Positions 1 to 5,064 of a stretch of 6,578 bases of DNA are shown piece by piece; within the stretch, counting starts at the first letter, position 1, and the number at the start of each line of letters is the position of its first letter. Origin of the DNA: Deltaproteobacteria bacterium (lineage in GTDB: Bacteria; Desulfobacterota; Binatia; UBA9968); contig JACPDC010000295.1 in the NCBI GenBank assembly GCA_016184235.1, forward strand, positions 1-6,578, in the 5' to 3' direction. The translations under genes and the position numbers were made by a program. The notes below the pieces were generated by a model, which was not told the DNA's origin, ran no database searches, and was given only the letters and a program-made list of their open reading frames with translations.

Positions 1-680
1 TTGTCATCGCGTAAATTTTGCATCCATTCGATGTTCTTCGCCCCCGGAATGTGACCTCCCCTTTTCGCCCGGACATCCTCGCCGCGAAACTCCTTGGCGG
101 AGCGCGCGTCGACCAGGGCGAGCCGGGGGTTCTTGAGATTGTGCGCGATCCACTCCGCGCTCGCGACCTTCTCGGCATCCACCTTGGCCCGGTAGCTGCG
201 CGGCGCGATCTTCGGCACCTCGTGCCTCAACGGCAGCCCCGCCGCTTTCCACGCCTGAATGCCGCCGTTGAGCAGCGCCATTTTTTGATGGCCGAAGACG
301 TCGAGCGTGAAAAAAAGCCTGGAGCCGTTCAGCCCCCCCGCCTCGTCGTAGATCACGACCATCGTCTCAGGGGTTATGCCGAGGTTGCCCAAAATCTTTT
401 CGCCCTCGCTCCTTGCCGGCAGGCGAAAGCCGCCGGTTTCCACCGGCATTCGGATCGCGGAGACGGAAAGATAAACGGCCCCTTCTATGTGCCCCTCTTC
501 GTCGTAGCCCTTGGAGTCGGTCCGCATGTCCACGATGCGCAGATTCTTATCCTTCAAGTGCTTTGCCAGCCAGGCCGGCTCCACGAGAAATTGCTGGTTG
601 GGATAGCTTGCTGCCCCGGCGGAAAAATCCGCGCACAGAGAAGCCACGACAGCCAGGATGGACCATTTTGTCAGCTTCAT
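1..680 (-). CDS. Exported tandem-rhodanese sulfurtransferase, 3' end missing
   Basis: This is a thiosulfate/3-mercaptopyruvate sulfurtransferase-like protein, 226 residues visible, cut by the left window edge. I chose the ATG at 680 because AGAGG lies 7 nt upstream; an in-frame ATG at 698 lacks this. Residues 1-24 form a Sec signal peptide (MKLTKW, hydrophobic run ILAVVASL, AGAA before the likely cleavage site), so the enzyme should be periplasmic. Domain 1 (about 32-150) has IVDMR, GHIEGAVYL, VVIYDEAGGLNGSR and LLNGGIQAW; its loop carries Asp112 rather than Cys, as is usual for the inactive first domain. Domain 2 starts at about 175 (ALVDARSAKEF, GHIPGAKNIEW). Its catalytic Cys loop lies outside the window. 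The gene follows the selenoprotein YeeE/YedE gene by 22 nt, suggesting coupled sulfane-sulfur handling. The family call is firm; substrate and active-site residue cannot be seen. Confidence 0.92.
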   Translation of the reverse strand, partial: MKLTKWSILAVVASLCADFSAGAASYPNQQFLVEPAWLAKHLKDKNLRIVDMRTDSKGYDEEGHIEGAVYLSVSAIRMPVETGGFRLPARSEGEKILGNLGITPETMVVIYDEAGGLNGSRLFFTLDVFGHQKMALLNGGIQAWKAAGLPLRHEVPKIAPRSYRAKVDAEKVASAEWIAHNLKNPRLALVDARSAKEFRGEDVRAKRGGHIPGAKNIEWMQNLRDD

Positions 681-702
681 CAGTTTTCCTCTCAACATCG
701 CG

Positions 703-1299
703 TTAGCTCCGAGAAGAATCGCCGAACTTTTTCTCCGCCACGCCCGCCAGCCAAAAGAGAGCCAGGGCCGTCACCGCGACCAGAATGGCGACGGCCCAAG
801 GGGATGATCCAAGCAGTTCCGGCAGAGTCTCCGTCCCCCGCCCGCCGCTCCAGGCGAAGTCGACAATGGCCGGATAGATCTCGGCAAAGCCGAGGATGCC
901 GACGATGATCCCGACCATGAAGACCAGGCCGTCCAATCTGCCGCCGGCCGCGCCCACGGCCGCAGTGCCGGGTCAATAGCCGCCCAGGACGAAACCGAGG
1001 CCGATCAGCAGCCCGCCCACGGCCTGCGGCCAGAGATAGGTCGGCGGGATCGCCAGCAGGTCGGAATCCAGCAGCTCCGCGCCTCCCAATAAGAGCAGGC
1101 CCACGGCTCCCACGACGACGGCCGTAAACATCACCTTGAGGACGGCAAAGTCCTGCAAGTAGAAAATCGCCGTGAGCTTTCTGGCGCTGCCGAAGCCGGC
1201 GCGCTCGAGAAAGAATCCAAAGAGCAGGCCGGCGATCAACGCGAAGGCAAGCCCCATCTCGGGGGTTAAAATCTCATTCGGAACCAGCGGGCCGTTCAT
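703..1299 (-). CDS. YeeE/YedE-type membrane protein with in-frame UGA (selenoprotein), C-terminal half type
   Basis: This is a half-size sulfur-transport membrane protein of the YeeE/YedE (DUF395) family, 198 residues if the TGA at 975-973 is read as Sec109. Conventional gene callers would split it into a 110-residue piece and an 84-residue piece. Family motifs lie on both sides of the TGA. Upstream are GFFLERAGFGSARKLTAI (residues 28-45) and GGLLIGLGFVLGGY (95-108). Downstream are PGTAAVGAAGGRLDGLVF (110-127) and the GIIVGILGFAEIYPA helix. The TGA sits exactly at the conserved Cys of the Y-C-PGTA motif, and the frame stays open to TAA at 705-703. The start at 1299 has GAGGAGG 8 nt upstream and an ATGA overlap with the preceding gene's stop; the ATG at 1305 is only 2 nt from that SD. 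About five hydrophobic segments are visible. It probably pairs with the adjacent YeeE half to import thiosulfate or sulfane sulfur. A nonsense mutation is the alternative, but the exact position and the conserved tail argue against it. Confidence 0.85.
938..965 (-). promoter_or_regulatory. Candidate bacterial SECIS hairpin
   Basis: Starting 8 nt after the UGA, CTGC (965-962) pairs with GCAG (941-938). An inner stem then forms either as GGCCG with CGGCC (loop UGGGCG, 4-nt bulge) or as GCCG with CGGC (10-nt loop beginning UGGG, one 1x1 mismatch). In both folds the apical loop starts about 17 nt after the UGA and has G at its second position. That matches the general bacterial SECIS pattern of a stem-loop just 3' of the UGA with a G early in the loop. 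The local GC richness could give hairpins by chance, so the fold alone is modest evidence. Confidence 0.6.
973..975 (-). other. UGA codon read as selenocysteine (Sec109)
   Basis: The in-frame TGA lies between GGC-TAT (Gly-Tyr) and CCC-GGC-ACT (Pro-Gly-Thr). In YeeE/YedE proteins this position is the conserved Cys of the Y-C-PG motif, a residue type shown to matter for thiosulfate uptake in the family. TGA is used as a normal terminator by five other genes here (the other YeeE half, TrmO, OsmC, the response regulator and the oxidoreductase), and Trp is TGG, so a global code change is not supported. Recoding needs SelA, SelB, SelC and SelD elsewhere in the genome; none is in the window. Confidence 0.8.
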
Positions 1300-1820
1300 C
1301 GCCATTGCCTCCTCGCCACCCGGGCGAACAGGTAGCCGCCGAGAAAGAAGGCGAGCGTGAAAAACCAGCTCCCCACCGCCAGGACGGCTCCTCCGGAGAG
1401 CGCCTGCCCGCTGGTGCAGCCCTGGGCCAGGCGGGAGCCGAAGCCCACCAGGATCCCGCCCAGGAGCGCAAAGACCAGTCGATCTTCCGCTGCAATGCCG
1501 GGGCCGCGCTCGATTTGAAACTGGAACCGTCTGGCGCTCAGCGCGCCGAGGAGACCGCCGAGCAGCACCCCGAACATCTCGATCACGATCCAGCTCTGCA
1601 AAAGCGTCCCGAGCTCGAGATAGCGCTTGAGATAGACATTGGCTTGAGCGTGAGCCGGAGCCTCGATCTCGAGCATCCTGGCGGCGAGTTGAGTATAGGC
1701 CCCGGAGGCGCCGACGCCGTGGCCCATAACGTAATAAGTAAGAATCAACGTTAGACCGATAGCCAGCCCCGCCAAGTAGGGAGACCAGTAGGAGGGTTGT
1801 TTGGCAAATTGCAAGTTCAC
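1296..1820 (-). CDS. YeeE/YedE-type membrane protein, N-terminal half type
   Basis: This 174-residue membrane protein belongs to the YeeE/YedE (DUF395) sulfur-transport family. The diagnostic motif is GFGSRLAQGCTSGQALSGG at residues 126-144, with the conserved Cys135. Hydrophobic segments lie at about 14-33, 73-95, 114-131 and 142-167, placing it in the inner membrane. Full-length YeeE carries two such halves in one chain; here they are separate genes, like the paired small YeeE proteins (PmpA/PmpB type) found beside rhodanese genes in other bacteria. Its stop overlaps the next gene's start (ATGA), implying coupled translation. The likely start is GTG at 1820, one base after the Met-rich gene's stop; TTG at 1814 is an alternative, as no strong SD separates them. 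A role in thiosulfate or sulfane-sulfur uptake is inferred from family and context. Confidence 0.88.
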   Translation of the reverse strand: MNLQFAKQPSYWSPYLAGLAIGLTLILTYYVMGHGVGASGAYTQLAARMLEIEAPAHAQANVYLKRYLELGTLLQSWIVIEMFGVLLGGLLGALSARRFQFQIERGPGIAAEDRLVFALLGGILVGFGSRLAQGCTSGQALSGGAVLAVGSWFFTLAFFLGGYLFARVARRQWR

Positions 1821-1821
1821 C

Positions 1822-2202
1822 CTACTTGGCCTGCTCCATGGCCTTGCCGTGCTTCATCATCACCTCACCCATCGCCTTGAGCAGCTCGCCCCGGAACTGG
1901 AGCATCTTGCCCATGGTTTTCGGGTCGGCCTGGCCGCCACCCATCATTCCCATCATGCCCATGCCGCGGCCTCCCATCTGCCCGCCCATCATGCCGGGCA
2001 TCATGGACATCATCCCCATGCCGCCACCCATCCCGCTCATCCCGCTCATCATGGGACACATCATCCCCATCATGGGATGGTGCTGCGGCGGCTGCGCTTG
2101 CTCCTGGGGCTGCCCGCCCATTTGCTGCTGAGCAGCCGGATAACCGGATGCCGGCAAAACCATCATTATCAGAACCGCGGCCGCGGTGAATATCCTTTTC
2201 AT
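1822..2202 (-). CDS. Methionine-rich exported small protein, unknown function
   Basis: I do not recognise a defined family. The 126-residue product begins with a Sec signal peptide (MKRIFTAAAVLIMMVLPASG), so it is probably periplasmic. Residues 26-43 are rich in Gln, Pro and His. Residues 44-87 are a Gly/Met tract in which 21 of 44 residues are Met, with one Cys (Cys49); the whole protein has 31 Met. Residues 94-126 form a charged, probably amphipathic helix (DPKTMGKMLQF through KHGKAMEQAK), recalling small periplasmic metal-responsive proteins. AAGGAGG lies 7 nt before ATG 2202, a very strong ribosome site. The gene sits directly upstream of the YeeE pair (1-nt gap). Met-rich periplasmic proteins often bind Cu(I) or Ag(I); binding of soft metals or scavenging of oxidants by Met is inference. 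Confidence 0.85.
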   Translation of the reverse strand: MKRIFTAAAVLIMMVLPASGYPAAQQQMGGQPQEQAQPPQHHPMMGMMCPMMSGMSGMGGGMGMMSMMPGMMGGQMGGRGMGMMGMMGGGQADPKTMGKMLQFRGELLKAMGEVMMKHGKAMEQAK

Positions 2203-2304
2203 GTAAAGCCCTCCTTAGACCAAAAAATGTTCCTTGATCTTACCCTCTCTATCTGCGAAATACCACTTTTCTCTCCACCTTGTGGACCACGATCATCCGG
2301 GCAA

Positions 2305-2787
2305 TCAGACGTGCCCCTTCTCATTCATCAATCTCCGATGCCAGTCGGGAATCGAATACTCGTCGGTCCGGTAGTCCGGGCGGTAGCCTTTGAGGTCCAG
2401 GATGGGAGTGCCGTCAAAGGCGTCCAGACCTTTGACGAACAGCCGCCGCCCTTCCCTTCTGAGAAGGCGGACCAGCGTGAGCCCGATCGGATTCGGGCGG
2501 CTCGGAGAGTCGAGCGCGAAGACGCCGAGCGTAGGAAGCTGCTCCAACGTAAAGCCGCGCCGGAGGAGCCGCTTCGGCTTCACCTGCAGAGGTCCGATCT
2601 GCTCGGGCCTCAGCTTGTGGAAGTAGAAAATTAAGAAAATGTGGGAATATCCCTCCAGCCCTTCCAGCGCCGGCTCAAACTCCGGAAAGATCTCCAGCTC
2701 TCCCTCGATTTCTCTTCCCTCTTCCTTTATTTCCGCTTCGCTGGCGCTCGTCCGGACGAATCCTATGGGCCTAAACTCAATCTCCAT
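2305..2787 (-). CDS. trmO: TrmO/TsaA-type tRNA (t6A37) methyltransferase
   Basis: This 160-residue protein matches the TsaA/TrmO (UPF0066) fold, which N6-methylates threonylcarbamoyladenosine 37 of tRNA using SAM. Motifs in order are FRPIGFVRT (5-13), LEGLEGYSHIFLIFYFHK (41-58), GVFALDSPSRPNPIGLT (88-104, the family signature RPNPIG) and ILDLKGYRPDYRTDE (129-143). I chose ATG 2787 because the protein then starts directly at the conserved MEIEFRPIGFV segment; the same frame is open further upstream to 2910, but that part is a shadow of the OsmC gene. The start lies inside the end of the OsmC gene (11-bp overlap), pointing to coupled translation. Many members of this family are uncharacterised, so the exact substrate is not certain. 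It has no evident link to sulfur chemistry and may be an operon passenger. Confidence 0.85.
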   Translation of the reverse strand: MEIEFRPIGFVRTSASEAEIKEEGREIEGELEIFPEFEPALEGLEGYSHIFLIFYFHKLRPEQIGPLQVKPKRLLRRGFTLEQLPTLGVFALDSPSRPNPIGLTLVRLLRREGRRLFVKGLDAFDGTPILDLKGYRPDYRTDEYSIPDWHRRLMNEKGHV

Positions 2788-3292
2788 CGTAATCCCACGA
2801 CTCGTTGAGAGTGATCGGCTTAAGAACAGGGGGGCAGGGGGAAGCCGGCACCTGCTCGCAAAACACCTCCGGCTGCACTTTAACGACGGTCTTGATCGAG
2901 TTGGAGACAAGGCAGCTCTTTTCAGCCTTTTCTAAGATGCGGGCGGCGCGATCGAGATCGCGGCTGGAGCGGACCACGACTCTCGGATAAAGGACGATCT
3001 CCGTGATCTGAAAACCCGCTTCTTCGACCTTTTCCAGCTTGCCCTTGGCCGACGCGGAGAAGCTTGCGATTTCGAGCTTGGAATTCTCGGCGATCGCGAG
3101 AAAGGTGGTCATGAAGCAGACATTGACAGACGCCACGTAGAGATGCTCCGGAGTCCAGGCCCCTTGCTGTCCTTGGAATTCTGGCGGCGCGGAGACCGCG
3201 AGAGGAGGCAAATCCGGCGATCGCAGATCGCCTCGACGTTCTCCCTTCCACTCCACCTCCGTCTCATAAAAAAAAGGCGCTTGGTCTTTCAT
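2777..3292 (-). CDS. OsmC/Ohr-family protein, likely thiol peroxidase
   Basis: This 171-residue OsmC-family protein probably reduces organic hydroperoxides or acts on related thiol or persulfide substrates in the cytoplasm. The two catalytic cysteines are visible: Cys59 in YVASVNVCFMTTFLAIA and Cys127 in EKAEKSCLVSNSI. Other family marks are TPEHLYVASVNVC and the ITEIVLYPRVVV strand. ATG 3292 is preceded by AGGAGG at 5-6 nt spacing. Beyond the usual end at about 145 there is a Cys/Pro-containing tail (EQVPASPCPPVLKPITL), perhaps variable. It follows the CBS-domain gene by 9 nt and overlaps trmO by 11 bp, so it is in the sigma54-driven operon. OsmC-like selenoproteins are known in other bacteria; here both reactive positions are ordinary Cys codons. 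Confidence 0.9.
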   Translation of the reverse strand: MKDQAPFFYETEVEWKGERRGDLRSPDLPPLAVSAPPEFQGQQGAWTPEHLYVASVNVCFMTTFLAIAENSKLEIASFSASAKGKLEKVEEAGFQITEIVLYPRVVVRSSRDLDRAARILEKAEKSCLVSNSIKTVVKVQPEVFCEQVPASPCPPVLKPITLNESWDYDGD

Positions 3293-3301
3293 GCCGTCCT
3301 C

Positions 3302-4222
3302 CTATCTCTCTTTGTCCCGTTCCAGGAACGCCCGCAGGAAGTCCGCGCAGGTAATGATCCCGACCAGCACGCCGCCATCGCCCACCACCGGCAACGCGCC
3401 GACCCTCCAGCGCAGCATGAGCTTGGCCGCCTGTTCGAGCGAGGCGGACGGGCCGATGGAAATAGGATTGAGGATCGCGGCCTGGCGCACCTTGATCATG
3501 AAGAGCTGGCCCGCCACATGCTCCGGCCGCACGAATAGGGGCGAAGGATGGATCAGGCGGATGTCGCGGTCCGAGACCATGCCGGCCAGTTTTCCGTCGT
3601 CATCCACCACGGGGAGATGGCGGAATTGCCCGCGGTCCATTTTTTCCAGCGCCTCTTTCAAGGAGTCGGCGGGCTTGACCGTCACCGGGTGGGCGGTCAT
3701 GAATTCCCTGACCGTGACCGGTTTCTTTTGTCGCGCCGCAGCCGTCTGGTCCGCGAAGGCGACGAGAAAATGCTTCGCGTACTCTTGCTCCAGGCTTTCA
3801 TCCTCGACCAGCATGACGCCGCCGGCAGCGAGAATCTCCTTGATCTCGGGACCGGCCCTCCCCTCCTCTACCCAGAAAAGCCTCGCGCCCTTGCCGACCG
3901 CTTCGCGCGCTACCGCAGGGAGGCTCCATCCGTCCCAGGGATAAACCTGCACGATATCCACGTCGCCGGGGACGTCTCTCAGCCGGTCATAGCAGGGGAG
4001 GCCCAGATAGTCCTGGCAGCCTGGAAGAACTGGAATGACCTCGAGTCCCAGGCCGAGAAACTTTTCTACGGAGAGGTAACTCTTACTGTTCGCATCCGGG
4101 CTCGGCCCGACGACCGCGATGCGCCGGCACTTTCTCAAGAGGGCGCTTTTTTGTCTCTGGAGGAAATCCTCATGTATGGATTCCAGATGTCTGGCTTGTC
4201 TGCTAACGAGACTTTCCTGCAT
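3302..4222 (-). CDS. CoA-binding domain plus CBS-pair regulatory protein
   Basis: This 306-residue cytoplasmic protein has two parts. Residues 33-150 are a CoA-binding Rossmann domain (RRIAVVGPSPDANSKSY, VIPVLPGCQDYLGLPCY, VDIVQVYPW, ARLFWVEEG), similar to the YccU-like CoA_binding_2 family. After a short basic linker, residues 170-302 hold two CBS motifs (VREFMTAHPVTVKPADSL to MVSDRDIRLI, and AILNPISIGPSASL to IITCADFLRAFL), which usually bind adenine nucleotides. Together they suggest a sensor of acyl-CoA or nucleotide status; the target is unknown. I chose ATG 4222 because the sigma54 promoter predicts a transcript starting near 4257, which excludes the longer TTG start at 4264. It is the first gene of the minus-strand run. 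Confidence 0.87.
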   Translation of the reverse strand: MQESLVSRQARHLESIHEDFLQRQKSALLRKCRRIAVVGPSPDANSKSYLSVEKFLGLGLEVIPVLPGCQDYLGLPCYDRLRDVPGDVDIVQVYPWDGWSLPAVAREAVGKGARLFWVEEGRAGPEIKEILAAGGVMLVEDESLEQEYAKHFLVAFADQTAAARQKKPVTVREFMTAHPVTVKPADSLKEALEKMDRGQFRHLPVVDDDGKLAGMVSDRDIRLIHPSPLFVRPEHVAGQLFMIKVRQAAILNPISIGPSASLEQAAKLMLRWRVGALPVVGDGGVLVGIITCADFLRAFLERDKER

Positions 4223-4267
4223 GGCCTTCGCGCCCCCTGTTGAATGCCGGCTCCTGCCTTGCAAGGC

Positions 4268-4283
4268 TGCAAGGCCTATGCCA
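4268..4283 (-). promoter_or_regulatory. Sigma54 (RpoN) promoter for the CBS-osmC-trmO run
   Basis: Read on the minus strand, TGGCATAGGCCTTGCA has the sigma54 hallmark GG (4282-4281), exactly 10 nt, then GC (4270-4269), close to the consensus TGGCAC-N5-TTGCW. Initiation is expected about 12 nt past the GC, near 4257, leaving a leader of about 35 nt before ATG 4222. The same 15-mer recurs upstream of the response-regulator gene, which strengthens the call. An activator of the NtrC type would be required; none is encoded in the window. Confidence 0.8.
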
Positions 4284-4351
4284 GAGGGTTTTCGTTATTT
4301 TTATTGGCGGAGTGAGGCGAGATTTCGCAGATTTGACAACGGGGAAGAACG

Positions 4352-4372
4352 GGCTCGCAAGGACGCGAAGCC
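4352..4372 (-). terminator. Possible hairpin terminator after the response regulator
   Basis: Immediately after the TGA stop, GGCT-T-CGC (4372-4365) pairs with GCG-AGCC (4358-4352), a 7-bp stem with one bulged T and a 6-nt loop. The following bases (CGTTCTTCCCC) are only moderately T-rich, so intrinsic termination may be weak. It lies between the response regulator and the next sigma54 promoter, where a terminator would make sense. Confidence 0.3.
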
Positions 4373-4373
4373 G

Positions 4374-4745
4374 TCAGTGAACCGCGGGCAAAAATTCCTT
4401 CACCTTCTCTTCGAGCTCCTGGTAGGTAAACGGCTTAACGAGATAATCGTTGCACCCCGCTTCAACGCAGCTCCTGAGATCGGACGCGCGAAAAAGGGCC
4501 GTCTCCGCCAGGATCGGGACGTCATGGCTCTCCGGCTGCGCGCGCAGAGCGCGGGTGGCCTCCCACCCGTCCATGCCGGGCATCATAATATCCATAAGGA
4601 TGAGATCCGGCTTCTCCTCCAACGCCTTCTCTAGCCCCTCCTTACCGTTCCTGGCGGGGATGGCCTGATACCCCATCAACTTCAGCTCCGTGATAAGAAG
4701 ATCAAGCATATCCGGATGGTCTTCTACGACAAGGATCTTGTTCAT
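4374..4745 (-). CDS. Stand-alone response-regulator receiver domain (CheY-like)
   Basis: This 123-residue protein is a single receiver domain with no output domain. The acidic pair is Glu8-Asp9 in ILVVEDHPD. The phosphoacceptor is Asp52 in LILMDIMMPGMDGWE, the switch residue is Thr82 in ILAETA, and the conserved Lys104 is in YLVKPF. AGGAAGGGG lies about 7 nt before ATG 4745. It probably acts through protein-protein contact in a phosphorelay. No histidine kinase is in the window. Its own sigma54 promoter is nearly identical to the one driving the next minus-strand run, so the two units look co-regulated, although the receiver itself cannot be the sigma54 activator because it lacks the AAA+ domain. 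Confidence 0.92.
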   Translation of the reverse strand: MNKILVVEDHPDMLDLLITELKLMGYQAIPARNGKEGLEKALEEKPDLILMDIMMPGMDGWEATRALRAQPESHDVPILAETALFRASDLRSCVEAGCNDYLVKPFTYQELEEKVKEFLPAVH

Positions 4746-4814
4746 GTATACACCCCTTCCTGCAAACGCCGCACACGACGCGCCACTGGGCGTTTATCTC
4801 CATTTCTTAAGGGA

Positions 4815-4830
4815 AGCAAGGCCTATGCCA
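4815..4830 (-). promoter_or_regulatory. Sigma54 (RpoN) promoter for the response-regulator gene
   Basis: Minus-strand TGGCATAGGCCTTGCT has GG (4829-4828), 10 nt, GC (4817-4816), matching the sigma54 consensus TGGCAC-N5-TTGCW. Initiation is expected near 4804, giving a leader of about 59 nt before ATG 4745. It shares 15 consecutive bases with the element at 4268-4283, while the flanking sequence differs. Confidence 0.8.
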
Positions 4831-4866
4831 GCGGATTCTCCCGGTTTTTGTTTGAACGAGGAGGTT

Positions 4867-4890
4867 GGTCTTCACGGGATTGCGAAGACC
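4867..4890. repeat. 7-bp inverted repeat upstream of the sigma54 promoter
   Basis: GGTCTTC (4867-4873) and GAAGACC (4884-4890) are perfect inverted repeats with a 10-base spacer. The centre is about 75 bp upstream of the predicted sigma54 start at 4804. It could be a site for a dimeric activator or a hairpin in a leader transcribed from the upstream sigma70-like promoter. No matching copy was seen upstream of the second sigma54 promoter. Confidence 0.45.
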
Positions 4891-4971
4891 GGAAGGCGGT
4901 ATTGGCAAACTTGCGAACCCGATGACGCTTGCCCCGCTGTCATAAAGGCCCCTTTCACCTGTGCCTGGGCA

Positions 4972-4999
4972 AATATAGACGGAACAACATATATGTCAA
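4972..4999 (-). promoter_or_regulatory. Sigma70-like promoter with overlapping palindrome
   Basis: On the minus strand, a perfect TTGACA (4999-4994) and TATATT (4977-4972) are separated by 16 bp, directed towards the response regulator. The predicted start near 4965 would give a leader of about 220 nt. The perfect palindrome ACATATATGT (4987-4996) overlaps the -35 box and could be an operator. It lies between this promoter and acr3, so a repressor bound there might affect both directions; that is inference. Confidence 0.5.
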
Positions 5000-5064
5000 G
5001 CCGACTAAGTAAAATCGTGCTAGGGTGCCCGTTTATGAGGGCCAACAATACCGGGAGTCTTCGG

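Larger units (their letters stand above)
4746..5064. other. Divergent regulatory region between response regulator and acr3
   Basis: No convincing gene lies in these 319 bases. The plus-strand reading frame that spans them is an open upstream extension of acr3 and lacks family similarity. The region holds the sigma54 promoter, a 7-bp inverted repeat, and a minus-strand sigma70-like promoter overlapping a 10-bp palindrome, each listed separately. For acr3 (plus strand) only a TAAAAT at 5010-5015 resembles a -10 element; I see no good -35 partner, so its promoter is unresolved. Confidence 0.6.

Noticed and set aside
18..908. Long plus-strand open frame of 296 codons
   Set aside because: It is the antisense shadow of the rhodanese and seleno-YeeE genes, with Arg/Pro-rich sequence and no family resemblance.
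703..1299. Nonsense-mutated pseudogene
   Set aside because: Only one stop is present, it is TGA, it lies exactly at a catalytic-type Cys position, the rest of the frame is intact, and a SECIS-like hairpin follows. It cannot be excluded without genome-wide Sec evidence.
703..1299. Alternative genetic code with TGA as Trp or Gly
   Set aside because: Other genes in the window end sensibly at TGA and use TGG for Trp; the affected position is a conserved Cys, not Trp or Gly.
973..1305. Stand-alone 110-residue membrane protein ending at the TGA, with a separate small protein at 703-957
   Set aside because: Both pieces are parts of one YeeE/YedE domain; the break falls at the conserved Cys codon, and the downstream piece has no SD-led start at its Met (about 957).
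1801..2634. Plus-strand open frame rich in His (277 codons)
   Set aside because: Its His/Ala repeats are the complement of the Met/Gly codons of the Met-rich gene; it also runs antisense into trmO.
2788..2910. Longer TrmO start at 2910
   Set aside because: The added residues are Arg/Ser-rich and antiparallel to nothing functional; they overlap the OsmC coding sequence, whereas ATG 2787 gives the normal family N-terminus.
4223..4264. TTG start at 4264 for the CBS protein
   Set aside because: It would lie upstream of the predicted sigma54 transcript start near 4257, and ATG 4222 starts a normal-looking protein.
4690..5064. N-terminal extension of Acr3 (125 extra residues)
   Set aside because: The extension has no membrane segment or family similarity, overlaps the response-regulator start, and the internal ATG at 5065 has a good SD and the expected Acr3 N-terminus.
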